Origin: Gammaproteobacteria bacterium
GTDB lineage: Bacteria; Pseudomonadota; Gammaproteobacteria; DSM-16500
Length of the DNA stretch: 39,224 nt
Assembly (NCBI GenBank): GCA_014132595.1
Contig: BMAG01000005.1
Coordinates: 1-39,224, forward strand
Reading direction: 5' to 3'
The notes under the pieces are model-generated. The model was not told the DNA's origin. It searched no databases and saw only the letters and a program-made list of their open reading frames with translations. Positions 1 to 9,024 of this stretch are shown piece by piece; positions within the stretch are counted from its first letter, which is position 1; each line of letters opens with the position of its first letter. Both the position numbers and the translations under genes were made by a program.

Positions 1-1219
1 GCATTAAATTTGTATTTGATGCAAAATATCCGGGATAATTTTGAATATAGTACTGCCGAACGTCTTCATCTGATGAAAGAATAATGTATAGAGAATCTTT
101 GAGATAAGCTTCTTTGTTAGACGTAAAAAAAGCGACGGCCATATCAGCTAATGGCTTCAATTCGTTGGTTACTGCGTTCGTTCCTAAAACAGTAATACCG
201 CCTACTACGCTGCTTGTGCAACTCACAAGAATTTCAGGAACGCCTAAATCTTTTAAAACCTTTAAATGATTAGGATCTTTGAAAAAATCAGAGGCATTCA
301 CTACAAATTGACCGCAACGAACTACTCTATCAATCATGCTCGTTGAGTTACCGAATTGAACGGCTTGGTCAACTAAATCAGCAGCTCCTGTCATTTTTTC
401 GGCGATGATGGAGCATGGCAAGGTAATCGTTTCATAAAGAAAATTCTGTACTGAAAATGGGGGCATAAGACTTGTTATAAAATCATCTTGTGTAGCCGCA
501 TCGGGTGGATTAAATATTCCTAACAAATCATCATAGAGTTGGCCAAATTTTTCTGGATCGCTAACATGTATATTGACAGTGTTGAGTATTTCTCCAATTA
601 TTTTATTTCGTAATTGGGTAGCCATTCCTGGTTCAGGACCGCTTACTTGTTTTAAAATAGCTTCAATCAGGCTGATTTTTCTTCCCTGATCGGCTTCTCT
701 TGAGCCAGTTGTGATTGAGTCAAGAAATGCTTCTACTCTGGCAGGCAGGGCTTGTAAGGCTCTTAAAATTTTCTTTTCAGCTTCAACTTGATTTGCAAGA
801 ATTGACACAGGTTCATATTTCTCTTCCAGTTCCTGAAAGCGCTCCATGATTCGTCTTTCATAGCTGTCTTTCATGAAAGCAACAGACCAATGAGCATTTT
901 CTGCAGACATTATTTCAAGCTGGCATTGTTTGATTAAATGGTTGCAAATGCGGGTAGCGTTCAAATGAAAACCGTTTTCTTTAGAAACTTCATCAAATGA
1001 ATGCGTGGTGCTTAAAATGGAGAGTGAAAACCAAGGATTTGAAGACCCATCGCTTTGTAATCGCATAATTGCAAATTGCTTTTTGACGAGATCTTTCAAT
1101 GCGTCAGGTGTGATTTGAGGATAATGCTTCGCTAAGTGTTCAACGCAAAGATCAGAAAGAAATTTGATGAGATCGGCGGTCCCATTAGGCGCTTCTTTTA
1201 ATTCGGAATAACTTTCCAT
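1..1219 (-). CDS. Uncharacterised large protein, 3' end cut by window edge
   Basis: An open frame of at least 406 codons starts at ATG 1219 on the minus strand and runs off the left edge with no stop. An AAGG ribosome-binding site lies 9 nt before the ATG. The protein opens MESYSELKEAPNG and is mostly hydrophilic and helix-prone. A Glu/Lys-rich stretch near residues 130-165 could form a coiled coil. It has no signal peptide, no clear transmembrane segment and no catalytic motif that I recognise. A less polar region (around residues 270-370) includes several cysteines. It has its own promoter (1299-1327) and is not co-transcribed with engB, which ends 170 nt upstream. In a Legionellales-like genome, large orphan proteins of this kind are often secreted effectors, but nothing visible proves that here. 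Confidence 0.75.
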   Translation of the reverse strand, partial: MESYSELKEAPNGTADLIKFLSDLCVEHLAKHYPQITPDALKDLVKKQFAIMRLQSDGSSNPWFSLSILSTTHSFDEVSKENGFHLNATRICNHLIKQCQLEIMSAENAHWSVAFMKDSYERRIMERFQELEEKYEPVSILANQVEAEKKILRALQALPARVEAFLDSITTGSREADQGRKISLIEAILKQVSGPEPGMATQLRNKIIGEILNTVNIHVSDPEKFGQLYDDLLGIFNPPDAATQDDFITSLMPPFSVQNFLYETITLPCSIIAEKMTGAADLVDQAVQFGNSTSMIDRVVRCGQFVVNASDFFKDPNHLKVLKDLGVPEILVSCTSSVVGGITVLGTNAVTNELKPLADMAVAFFTSNKEAYLKDSLYIILSSDEDVRQYYIQNYPGYFASNTNLM

Positions 1220-1298
1220 TTTATCAAGACCTTATCATATTAAAGGGGCTCGGAGAGAGTTAATTTTTATGCAATAGAATAGATAGATAGTTCGGCCA

Positions 1299-1327
1299 AG
1301 ATTAGCATATTTTTTGACCATAATCAA
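1299..1327 (-). promoter_or_regulatory. Putative sigma70 promoter of the left-edge gene
   Basis: On the minus strand TTGATT (1327-1322) is separated by 17 nt from TAATCT (1304-1299), and TGC directly precedes the -10, giving an extended -10 element. The predicted start would leave a leader of roughly 70 nt before ATG 1219. Read by eye only. Confidence 0.45.
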
Positions 1328-1388
1328 GCAAAAATGATAGATTATGTATTAACTTTGATAGGGTATCTCATAGAAAGCAAGACTTATT

Positions 1389-1985
1389 TTAGACGTACCA
1401 TTCATCCAATTTTTCTCGAAGTGTTTCAAGGCCTTTATTTTTTAAGGCAGAAAATGTTTGAACTGTCATTGGATTAGAATACTCTGTTATTTTTTTGCGG
1501 ACCTCCTGCAATGTTCGAGTTGTTTCGCTGTGGGTGAGTTTATCGGCTTTATTTAATAAAATATGCACGGGCAAGTCGCATTCGCTGCACCAGGCTAACA
1601 TATTTTGATCGAACTCTTTTAAGGGATGACGAATATCCATGACGAGTACGAGTCCTTGCAAACAATTGCGATTGCGTAAATAGGCATCTAACAATCGCTC
1701 CCATTTTCGTTTCATCTCATCAGGTACTTTGGCATAGCCGTAGCCTGGCAGATCTGCAATGCGTCGATGCTCATCAATAGAAAAAAGATTAATCAGCTGT
1801 GTACGTCCCGGTGTTTTGCTGACACGTGCTAAGCCTTTGTTCTGGGTCAAGATATTGAGTACGCTGGATTTTCCAGCATTGGACCGTCCGATGATGGCCA
1901 CTTCTGAACCTGTATCGGTGGGCAGTTGATCCAGGTTTGCGACGCTTAACATGAATTGCATTTTTTGATAATTAGGTTTGGTCAT
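1389..1985 (-). CDS. engB: Ribosome biogenesis GTP-binding protein EngB (YihA/YsxC)
   Basis: Small essential GTPase of the TRAFAC class that helps late assembly of the 50S ribosomal subunit in the cytoplasm. The 198-residue protein has the G motifs in order: P-loop GRSNAGKSS (residues 33-41), G3 DLPGYGYAKVP (about 78-88), G4 NKAD (about 145-148) and a G5-like SALK near the C-terminus. Length matches the family (about 195-210 residues). Start ATG 1985 gives the usual short N-terminal extension before the G domain; the Shine-Dalgarno is weak. It diverges from uvrD with only 30 nt between start codons, so the promoters must overlap coding sequence. Identification is secure. Confidence 0.95.
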   Translation of the reverse strand: MTKPNYQKMQFMLSVANLDQLPTDTGSEVAIIGRSNAGKSSVLNILTQNKGLARVSKTPGRTQLINLFSIDEHRRIADLPGYGYAKVPDEMKRKWERLLDAYLRNRNCLQGLVLVMDIRHPLKEFDQNMLAWCSECDLPVHILLNKADKLTHSETTRTLQEVRKKITEYSNPMTVQTFSALKNKGLETLREKLDEWYV

Positions 1986-2005
1986 GGTTCTTACTTTTCT
2001 ATAGA
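1978..2005 (+). promoter_or_regulatory. Possible uvrD promoter overlapping engB start
   Basis: TTGGTC (1978-1983) lies 16 nt before TATAGA (2000-2005), inside a 10-bp perfect palindrome TTCTATAGAA (1997-2006). The -35 covers the engB start codon. Transcription would start only a few nucleotides before uvrD ATG 2016, implying a nearly leaderless message. Weak, by-eye call. Confidence 0.3.
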
Positions 2006-2015
2006 ATAGCCGGTT

Positions 2016-4187
2016 ATGAAAACGACCATCTTACTTGATTCTCTCAATGACGCCCAGTGTGAAGCGGTGGCGGCGCCCTTATGTCATCAATTAATTTTAG
2101 CGGGAGCAGGCAGCGGCAAGACACGAGTCTTAGTGCATCGTATCGCCTGGTTGATCGAAAATGAAGGGCTGTCTCCGTATAATATTTTAGCAGTGACGTT
2201 TACGAATAAAGCGGCGCATGAAATGCGGTCGCGTCTTGAAGCCATGATCGGTGGTTCTGTTAAAGCAATGTGGGTTGGTACATTCCACGGTCTTGCGCAT
2301 CGTTTCTTAAGGCTGCATTGGAATGATCTCAATTTGCCGGAAGGATTTCAAATTGCAGATTCGGATGATCAATTGCGTATTATTCGCCGCTGCATGGCCG
2401 CACTCAGTTTAGATGAAGATAGATGGCCGCCTAAAAAAGCGCAATGGTTTATTAACGCAAGAAAAGATGAAGGTCTCGAGCCGCATCAGGTGCCGGATTA
2501 TGGAGATATGTCTACAAAGACCTTGATTCGGGTTTATCGTGCTTATACCGAAGCATGTCAGCGCGCAGGTTTAATTGATTTTGCTGATTTATTATTATTG
2601 GTTCATCGATTGTGGATCACGCATCCTGAAATTTTAGCGTACTATCAAGAACGATTTCGCTGCATTTTGGTGGATGAGTTTCAGGATACTAATGATATTC
2701 AATATGCTTGGGTGCGACTGCTTGCGGGGAAAAATAATAATGTGATGATTGTCGGCGATGATGATCAATCTATTTATGGCTGGCGCGGGGCTAAAATTGA
2801 AAATATTCATCGTTTCAAAAAAGATTTCCCGGATGCAAAAATTACACGCTTAGAACAAAACTATCGTTCGACAGGTATTATTTTGAAAGCAGCGAATGCA
2901 TTGATTGAAAATAACTCGGCGCGTATGGGGAAAAATTTATGGACTTCGGGTTCTGAAGGTGAGCGTATTACCGTGTATGCGGGCTTTAATGATTTGGATG
3001 AAGCGCGTTTCGTGGTAAGCCGCATTAAAGATTGGCAAGCGATGGGGAATTCGTTAGGAACGGTTGCTGTGTTATACCGCTCGAATGCGCAATCACGGGT
3101 GATTGAAGAAGCATTGATGCAATTTGGCCTTCCTTATCGTGTATATGGTGGATTACGGTTTTTTGATCGTGCGGAAATTAAAGATGCACTGGCCTATTTG
3201 CGGTTAGTTTCCAATCGAAATGATGATGCGGCTTTTGAGCGTATTGTGAATACACCGACGCGCGGTATTGGCGATCGCACAATTGAGATGCTGCGTGAGC
3301 AGGCTACTGAAAAAAATATTTCGTTGTGGCGGGCTGCGGAAGAACTATTATCGCTGCAAGTATTTCCTGCGCGTGCAGCGAATGCGTTGCAGGGATTTAT
3401 CCAGCTTATTTCTACGTTGCATGAGGATACTCAGAAATTAGTGTTATGTGAGCAAGTGGAGCATGTCGTTTCGCATAGCGGCTTGATTGAGCATTATCGT
3501 AAAGAAAAAGGTGAGAAAGGGTTAACGCGTTTAGAAAACTTGGACGAGTTAATGAATGCGGCACGTCAGTTTGATGCGCATGAGCTTGAAGAAGATATGC
3601 CGCCTTTAGCGGCATTTTTGTCATATTCTGCGTTGGAGTCTGGGGATAATCAGGCAGATAGCGGCTCTGAAGGTATCCAACTCATGACATTGCATTCTGC
3701 TAAAGGATTGGAATTTCCTTTGGTGTTTTTGTGTGGATGTGAGGAAGATCTTTTTCCGCATCGAATGTCGATGGATACCGCGGAAGGATTAGAAGAAGAG
3801 CGTCGATTGTGTTATGTGGGAATGACACGGGCAATGCAGAAACTCTATATGACGTATGCTGCTGTGAGACGATTGCATGGAAAGGAAGTTTACCATCGTG
3901 CTTCTCGGTTTTTGTTGGAGATCCCGGAAGAATTTAAAGAAGAGTCTCGGTTGAAGACGACGGTTTCGCGGCCTCAGTCGTATTCGGCTTCTCCTGCTTC
4001 AGCAAATAAATGGGCGGCGGATAATGATGGGGGAATGCAGATTGGACAGCGGGTGACGCATCAACAGTTTGGTGAAGGCATCGTGCTGCAATACGAAGGA
4101 CGTGGGGAACATGCGCGGATTCAAGTGAGGTTTGAAAAAGTTGGAACGAAATGGTTGATTGCAAGTTTTGTTGCGGGGCTGACATGA
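2016..4187 (+). CDS. uvrD: DNA helicase II UvrD
   Basis: Superfamily 1A 3'-to-5' DNA helicase acting in nucleotide excision repair and methyl-directed mismatch repair, where it unwinds DNA to release the excised strand. The N-terminus (LLDSLNDAQCEAVAAP) carries the Q motif. Walker A is AGAGSGKT (residues 29-36), motif Ia is around AVTFTNKAA, Walker B is DEFQDTN, motif III is GDDDQSIYGWRGA, motif IV is LEQNYRST, and motifs V/VI are TLHSAKGLEFP and EEERRLCYVGMTRA. The C-terminus has the UvrD Tudor-like tail with GTKWLI. At 723 residues it matches E. coli UvrD (720) and not Rep or PcrA lengths. It is a single gene facing away from engB; pyrD follows after 77 nt. Confidence 0.95.
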   Translation: MKTTILLDSLNDAQCEAVAAPLCHQLILAGAGSGKTRVLVHRIAWLIENEGLSPYNILAVTFTNKAAHEMRSRLEAMIGGSVKAMWVGTFHGLAHRFLRLHWNDLNLPEGFQIADSDDQLRIIRRCMAALSLDEDRWPPKKAQWFINARKDEGLEPHQVPDYGDMSTKTLIRVYRAYTEACQRAGLIDFADLLLLVHRLWITHPEILAYYQERFRCILVDEFQDTNDIQYAWVRLLAGKNNNVMIVGDDDQSIYGWRGAKIENIHRFKKDFPDAKITRLEQNYRSTGIILKAANALIENNSARMGKNLWTSGSEGERITVYAGFNDLDEARFVVSRIKDWQAMGNSLGTVAVLYRSNAQSRVIEEALMQFGLPYRVYGGLRFFDRAEIKDALAYLRLVSNRNDDAAFERIVNTPTRGIGDRTIEMLREQATEKNISLWRAAEELLSLQVFPARAANALQGFIQLISTLHEDTQKLVLCEQVEHVVSHSGLIEHYRKEKGEKGLTRLENLDELMNAARQFDAHELEEDMPPLAAFLSYSALESGDNQADSGSEGIQLMTLHSAKGLEFPLVFLCGCEEDLFPHRMSMDTAEGLEEERRLCYVGMTRAMQKLYMTYAAVRRLHGKEVYHRASRFLLEIPEEFKEESRLKTTVSRPQSYSASPASANKWAADNDGGMQIGQRVTHQQFGEGIVLQYEGRGEHARIQVRFEKVGTKWLIASFVAGLT

Positions 4188-4264
4188 AATGAAAGTGGCT
4201 GGGTAGGAATGCCTGCTCCTGCAATTTCAAGCGATAGTGTTTGAATCTTATAAATAGAGAAATC

Positions 4265-5278
4265 ATGATGTGTTATGCATTGATTCGAAAAATTTTGTTT
4301 TGTCTTGCGCCGGAGCGTGCGCATGATTTTACTTTAAAGGCGTTGCGGTTAGCTCAAAAGTGGCGGTTAACTGGATTTTTGTCCTCCCCTGTTTCTTCCC
4401 CAGTCAAAGTCATGGGATTGGAATTTCCTAACTTTGTAGGATTAGCTGCAGGGTTAGATAAAAATGGTGAGTATATTGATGCATTATCTACACTGGGTTT
4501 TGGGTTTATTGAAGTGGGAACCGTGACGCCTCGGCCTCAACCCGGGAATGTTTCGCCGCGATTGTTTCGATTGGTAGAACAGAAAGCCATTATCAATCGG
4601 ATGGGGTTTAATAATAAAGGCGTGGAATATCTTGTTGGATGTTTAAAAAAAACAAAATATAAAGGGGTTTTGGGAATTAACATTGGCAAGAATAAAGATA
4701 CGCCGATTGAAAAGGCCGTGGATGATTATTTGTATTCGATGCGGTTAGTCATTCCTTTTGCAAGTTATATTACGATTAATGTTTCATCGCCTAACACAGA
4801 AAATTTACGTCAATTGCAGCATGGGGAATTATTGCAGAGTTTATTGCGTGCCTTGAAAGCGGAACAAGCTGAATTTTTTGATAAGACAAATAAATATGTC
4901 CCGCTGGTTGTGAAAATTTCTCCGGATTTAACGCCGGATGAATTAGAACAGATGTGCGCTATTTTTGTGGCTGAAAAAATAGAGGGTGTGATTGCAACGA
5001 ATACAACGCTTTCTCGGGATGGTGTGGAATCGTCGCCTTTAGCAGTTGAAACAGGAGGTTTGAGTGGAAAGCCTGTGCGAAAGCGATCGACTGAAACGGT
5101 TAAACAGCTGCATATGATTTTAGGAAATAAAATTCCGATTATTGGTTGTGGGGGGATTTCTTCAGCGGAAGATGCTGCAGAGAAAATGGCTGCGGGCGCA
5201 AGTTTGGTGCAGGTTTATACGGGATTGATTTATCAAGGCCCAAGCTTGATTAGAGAGATTTGCCAAACAAGTAAATGA
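4265..5278 (+). CDS. pyrD: Dihydroorotate dehydrogenase (quinone), class 2
   Basis: Oxidises dihydroorotate to orotate in pyrimidine synthesis, passing electrons through FMN to the membrane quinone pool. The N-terminal helix (residues 1-40, LIRKILFCLAPERAHDF) is the amphipathic membrane-associating segment of class 2 enzymes. FMN and substrate motifs follow: GLAAGLDKNG, IEVGTVTPRPQPGN, NRMGFNN, and NVSSPNT with the catalytic serine, then a C-terminal IGCGGI and the phosphate-binding GASLVQVYTG. I chose ATG 4265 (337 residues; E. coli 336) because AGAGA lies 5 nt upstream and homology begins there. ATG 4268 is nearly equivalent, and the upstream in-frame TTG 4241 would add an unsupported extension. 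Its TGA overlaps a possible upstream ATG of the rhodanese frame, so the two are probably co-transcribed. Confidence 0.95.
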   Translation: MMCYALIRKILFCLAPERAHDFTLKALRLAQKWRLTGFLSSPVSSPVKVMGLEFPNFVGLAAGLDKNGEYIDALSTLGFGFIEVGTVTPRPQPGNVSPRLFRLVEQKAIINRMGFNNKGVEYLVGCLKKTKYKGVLGINIGKNKDTPIEKAVDDYLYSMRLVIPFASYITINVSSPNTENLRQLQHGELLQSLLRALKAEQAEFFDKTNKYVPLVVKISPDLTPDELEQMCAIFVAEKIEGVIATNTTLSRDGVESSPLAVETGGLSGKPVRKRSTETVKQLHMILGNKIPIIGCGGISSAEDAAEKMAAGASLVQVYTGLIYQGPSLIREICQTSK

Positions 5279-5322
5279 ATAATCGCAATGATAGTGTTGA
5301 ATCAAAAATGAGAGAAAATACG

Positions 5323-5643
5323 ATGAATATCCCAGAAATATCTGTGCAGGAACTTCAAATCATGCGTGAATCAAATGCGGATTTCTTTTTATTGGACGTG
5401 AGAAATCCTAACGAATATGCTATTTGCAATTTAGGCGGACACTTAATTCCGTTAAAGGAACTCCCCTCTCGTCTTTCTGAATTAAATCCAGAAAAACCTA
5501 TTGTTGTGCATTGTCATTCCGGCGGCCGCTCGCGTGTTGCGGCGGAGTTTTTAATGGAGCATGGATTTAAAAATGTATGTAATCTGCGTGGCGGTATTAC
5601 TGCATGGTCAAATGAAATTGATCCGACTTTACCCAAATATTAG
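5323..5643 (+). CDS. Single-domain rhodanese-like sulfurtransferase
   Basis: A 106-residue single rhodanese domain of the kind that carries sulfur as a cysteine persulfide, probably cytoplasmic since no signal peptide is seen. Visible features are the substrate-side LLDVRNPNEY (residues 23-32) and the active-site loop HCHSGGRSR with nucleophile Cys64, followed by LRGGITAW, the usual rhodanese C-terminal signature. Start ATG 5323 has GAGAG 8 nt upstream and matches the usual family start. An alternative ATG at 5275 overlaps the pyrD stop (ATGA) and would add 16 residues. The six-residue loop resembles GlpE/MoeB-type rhodaneses more than the CxxxxxR phosphatase relatives; the physiological sulfur acceptor cannot be told from sequence. 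Confidence 0.85.
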   Translation: MNIPEISVQELQIMRESNADFFLLDVRNPNEYAICNLGGHLIPLKELPSRLSELNPEKPIVVHCHSGGRSRVAAEFLMEHGFKNVCNLRGGITAWSNEIDPTLPKY

Positions 5644-5703
5644 GATTTTGAGACGAAGTGCTTGCAGTATGTTCATTGCTTACTGGTTTGGAACTTGGAT
5701 CCT

Positions 5704-7533
5704 TTATTCGACTGTGACCGACTTTGCTAAATTTCGAGGTTGATCCACGTCAGTGCCCTTCAATACGGCCACATGATACGCCAATAATTGCAGAGGAATG
5801 GTGTAAACAATGGGAGCGAGTATTTTATCAACGGTCGGCATTTCTATGATGTGAATACCTTCATCCGTTGATTTCATGTTATCAGTAAATACATATAACT
5901 CACCACCGCGTGAACGTACGGTGTGTAAGTTTGATTTTAATTTTTCAAGCAATTCATCATTCGGTGCGACGGTTACAACCGGCATATTTTTGTCGACGAG
6001 TGCCAGAGGTCCATGCTTGAGTTCGCCTGCTGGATAACCTTCTGCATGAATATAGGAAATTTCTTTTAATTTAAGAGCACCTTCTAATGCGATGGGGAAA
6101 AGTGCGCCGCGACCTAAAAATAAAGCATGTTCTTTGTCTACGAAACGTGCGGCAAACTTTGCAATCGTGTTATCGAGTTTGAGTGCTGATACGAGTGCTT
6201 GTGGAAGTTTGCGCAACTCTGCCACCAAATGATGCTCTGTTTCAGCAGTTAATTGGTGATGCCGTCCTAATACAATCGTTAACATCAAGAGTGCGGTAAG
6301 CTGTGCTGTAAAAGCTTTAGTGGATGCAACACCAATTTCCATGCCTGCGCGCGTCATAAAGTGCAGTTCTGATTCGCGAATCAAGGAGCTTTCGGGGACA
6401 TTGCAAATGGCGAGGGAACTTAAAAATCCTGATTTTTTTGCAAGACGTAAAGCGGCTAATGTGTCTGCTGTCTCACCGGATTGGGATAAAGTGACGAATA
6501 AGCTGTTGGGCGGTACGATGATTTTGCGATAACGAAATTCACTGGCAACTTCAACTGAACAGGGAATACCGGCAATGGATTCTAACCAATATCGTGCTAC
6601 CATGGCCGCATGATAGCTTGTGCCGCAAGCAATCAATTGTACGTGCTGCACCTTTTGAAAGATTTTCGAGGCATTGATACCAAAAGCGCTTTCAATGATC
6701 GTGTCTTTGCCTAGGCGTCCTTCTAAATTGGTAGTGATCGCTTGAGGCTGCTCAAAAATCTCTTTCATCATGTAATGTCTAAATTTGCCGCGGCTCATGC
6801 TATCTAATTTAAGATCGACGGGATGAACTTTACGTTCTACGGGTTTATTTTGTGAATCATAAATTGAAATGCTCGTTTTTGTTATTTCAGCAATGTCACC
6901 TTCTTCGAGATAAATAAACTGATTGGTGACTGATAATAAGGCGAGCGGATCGGATGCAAAAAAGTTTTCCCCTTTTTCTCCTTTTCCAATCACCAAAGGC
7001 GAGCCTTGGCGTACAGCAATGAGACGATCTGGAGATTGGGTAGATAGAATGCCTAAGGCAAACGCACCTTCAAGCTTTGCAACGGCTTTTTGAGTTGCGA
7101 GAAGTAAATCTCCTGTTTTCTTAAGATGATAATGTATCAAATGTACGACCGTTTCTGTGTCTGTGTCTGAATTAAATTGATAGCCTTCTTCTAGAAGAAA
7201 CGTTTTTAATTTTTCGTGATTTTCAATAATACCATTGTGTACCAAGGCGATTTCGTTGTGTGAAATTAAAGGATGCGCGTTTTGTTCGGAAGGTATGCCG
7301 TGTGTTGCCCAGCGTGTATGTGCAATACCGATATTGCCATCGATGGATGAGTGTGCGATGAGATTTTCCAGTTCGCGTACTTTCCCTTGGGTGCGTAAAC
7401 GTTCAAGCTGATGTTTGCTCGATAAAATAGCCAGACCTGCGGAATCATAACCTCGGTATTCCAGGCGTTTTAAGCCATCGACTAAAACTTGAATGATACT
7501 ACGTTCAGCGATTGCGCCGACTATACCGCACAT
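5704..7533 (-). CDS. glmS: Glutamine-fructose-6-phosphate aminotransferase (isomerising)
   Basis: Makes glucosamine-6-phosphate from fructose-6-phosphate and glutamine, the first step of UDP-GlcNAc synthesis for peptidoglycan and LPS. The start MCGIVGA places the catalytic Cys at position 2, which must become the N-terminal nucleophile, so ATG 7533 is the true start although the frame is open further upstream. AGGAG lies 7 nt before it. Domains: N-terminal class II glutamine amidotransferase (about 1-230, with HTRWATHG and the HNGIIEN motif), then two SIS sugar-isomerase domains (about 280-440 and 450-600), ending DQPRNLAKSVTVE. At 609 residues it equals E. coli GlmS. It starts 1 nt after the glmU stop (TAATATG), so the two are translationally coupled and no glmS ribozyme can fit. 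Confidence 0.97.
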   Translation of the reverse strand: MCGIVGAIAERSIIQVLVDGLKRLEYRGYDSAGLAILSSKHQLERLRTQGKVRELENLIAHSSIDGNIGIAHTRWATHGIPSEQNAHPLISHNEIALVHNGIIENHEKLKTFLLEEGYQFNSDTDTETVVHLIHYHLKKTGDLLLATQKAVAKLEGAFALGILSTQSPDRLIAVRQGSPLVIGKGEKGENFFASDPLALLSVTNQFIYLEEGDIAEITKTSISIYDSQNKPVERKVHPVDLKLDSMSRGKFRHYMMKEIFEQPQAITTNLEGRLGKDTIIESAFGINASKIFQKVQHVQLIACGTSYHAAMVARYWLESIAGIPCSVEVASEFRYRKIIVPPNSLFVTLSQSGETADTLAALRLAKKSGFLSSLAICNVPESSLIRESELHFMTRAGMEIGVASTKAFTAQLTALLMLTIVLGRHHQLTAETEHHLVAELRKLPQALVSALKLDNTIAKFAARFVDKEHALFLGRGALFPIALEGALKLKEISYIHAEGYPAGELKHGPLALVDKNMPVVTVAPNDELLEKLKSNLHTVRSRGGELYVFTDNMKSTDEGIHIIEMPTVDKILAPIVYTIPLQLLAYHVAVLKGTDVDQPRNLAKSVTVE

Positions 7534-7534
7534 A

Positions 7535-8911
7535 TTAAATCTCCTGTGTGTTTTTCTTCTTACGTTGCCAATTGGCAATACTACGTTGAGGGGTGCGACC
7601 TATCGTTAATTGTTCTGGGGGCGCGTCCCTAGTTATGGTTGAGCCTGCGCCAATCGTTGCGCCTACCCCGATTTTGACCGGTGCAACTAAAGAAGCATTC
7701 GAGCCTATGAAGGCATCATCACCAATGATCGTTTTATGTTTGTTTGCGCCATCATAATTACAAGTAATGGTTCCAGCGCCTATATTCACGCGCTGTCCGA
7801 TTTCACTATCACCAATGTAACCAACATGGTGGGCTTTGGTATGAGAATCTATCAGGCTGTTTTTTATTTCAATGAAGTTACCCACTTGTACGCTGGATGC
7901 GATACGCGTTCCTGGTCGAAGACGTGCAAAAGGACCGATGACGGAATGTTCTGCGATTTCTGCGCCTTCGATGACGCAATTTTCTTTTATTTCTACATGA
8001 TCGGCTAAGATCACATTGCGCAAAACGGAATTGGCACCAATGAGACAATGATTGCCGATGGTAACTCGTCCTTCGACGATGACATTGATATCAATCGTCA
8101 CATCCGTTCCTACGGTTAATTCTCCCCTCACATCAAAACGGGTTGGATCACATAAGGTTACACCTTGACCCATGAGTTTTTCTGAATATCGATGCTGATA
8201 AAAACGTTCTAGTTCTGCAAGCTGAATGCAATTATTGATTCCTAAGATTTCTTCATATCGCTGCGGTTCTTGACTATGAATAGGGATTTTAGCATCCACG
8301 GCCATTTGAACGAGGTCTGTGAGATAAAATTCTTTTTGTGCGTTATTGTTTTTTAATTGAGGCAGCCATTTTTGTAGATAATGCGCTGGAATTAAATAAA
8401 TGCCGGTATTGATTTCTTGAATTGTACGCTCTTTATCTGTCGCTTCTTTTTCTTCAACGATACGCACTATTTTATTTTTTTCATCACGGATGATACGTCC
8501 TAAGCCTGCAGGCTTAGGCACTCGAGCGGTAATAATCCCAAGTGCATTTTCAGGGGTGTCTTGAATAAGTTGATGCAATGTTTCTGATGTAATTAAAGGA
8601 ACATCCCCATAAAGAATCAGCACGCGATTCGATGGAGATAGATGCGACAATGCTTGCTGTACGGCGTGACCTGTGCCGAGTTGTTGCTGCTGCTCGACCC
8701 ACGTGACGTTTAAATTTGCCAACATTTTGCGCACAGCCTCTCCTTGGTGCCCATAGATAACGATAGGAGGACTCACGGGATTTAGAGAGGCGCTGTTTTG
8801 TACGACATGTTCCAATAAAGGTTTGCCTGCAAGTTTATGAAGCACTTTCGGTAAGCGGGAATTCATGCGCTTGCCTTGCCCTGCAGCCAGGATAACGATA
8901 TTAAGGGACAT
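7535..8911 (-). CDS. glmU: Bifunctional GlcNAc-1-P uridylyltransferase / glucosamine-1-P acetyltransferase
   Basis: Carries out the last two steps to UDP-GlcNAc: acetylation of glucosamine-1-phosphate, then uridylyl transfer from UTP. The N-terminal half (about residues 1-228) is a GT-A pyrophosphorylase fold with LAAGQGKRM and PKVLHKLAGKP near the start, plus YGDVPL and EINTGIY. The C-terminal half (about 250-455) is a left-handed beta-helix built of hexapeptide repeats, with RPGT, GNFIEIKNS, HVGYIGD and GAGTITCNYDG, the last including active-site residues. At 458 residues it matches E. coli (456). It is first gene of a glmU-glmS operon, and a promoter with a perfect TATAAT lies 32 nt upstream. 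Confidence 0.97.
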   Translation of the reverse strand: MSLNIVILAAGQGKRMNSRLPKVLHKLAGKPLLEHVVQNSASLNPVSPPIVIYGHQGEAVRKMLANLNVTWVEQQQQLGTGHAVQQALSHLSPSNRVLILYGDVPLITSETLHQLIQDTPENALGIITARVPKPAGLGRIIRDEKNKIVRIVEEKEATDKERTIQEINTGIYLIPAHYLQKWLPQLKNNNAQKEFYLTDLVQMAVDAKIPIHSQEPQRYEEILGINNCIQLAELERFYQHRYSEKLMGQGVTLCDPTRFDVRGELTVGTDVTIDINVIVEGRVTIGNHCLIGANSVLRNVILADHVEIKENCVIEGAEIAEHSVIGPFARLRPGTRIASSVQVGNFIEIKNSLIDSHTKAHHVGYIGDSEIGQRVNIGAGTITCNYDGANKHKTIIGDDAFIGSNASLVAPVKIGVGATIGAGSTITRDAPPEQLTIGRTPQRSIANWQRKKKNTQEI

Positions 8912-8942
8912 AGAAAGGTAAAATCCTTGGTAAATTTTTGCG

Positions 8943-8971
8943 ATTATATATCAGAAGCTAGGGATTGGCAT
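8943..8971 (-). promoter_or_regulatory. Putative sigma70 promoter of glmU-glmS
   Basis: On the minus strand ATGCCA (8971-8966, 4 of 6 to consensus) is 17 nt from a perfect TATAAT (8948-8943). It lies between the long hairpin at 9025-9087 and the glmU ATG at 8911. Confidence 0.55.
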
Positions 8972-9024
8972 TATTCTCTGAGGTTTCTTTAAGGCAGTGG
9001 ATTATTTTTTAAACAGATCTAATT

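Noticed and set aside
5644-5703. tRNA gene between the rhodanese gene and glmS
   Set aside because: TTCGA-like triplets are present, but no cloverleaf with acceptor and anticodon stems can be drawn; the sequence at 5704 onward is the conserved glmS 3' end.
7531-7537. glmS ribozyme or riboswitch before glmS
   Set aside because: Only 1 nt separates the glmU stop and glmS start, and the organism is gammaproteobacterial in type; there is no room for the ribozyme.
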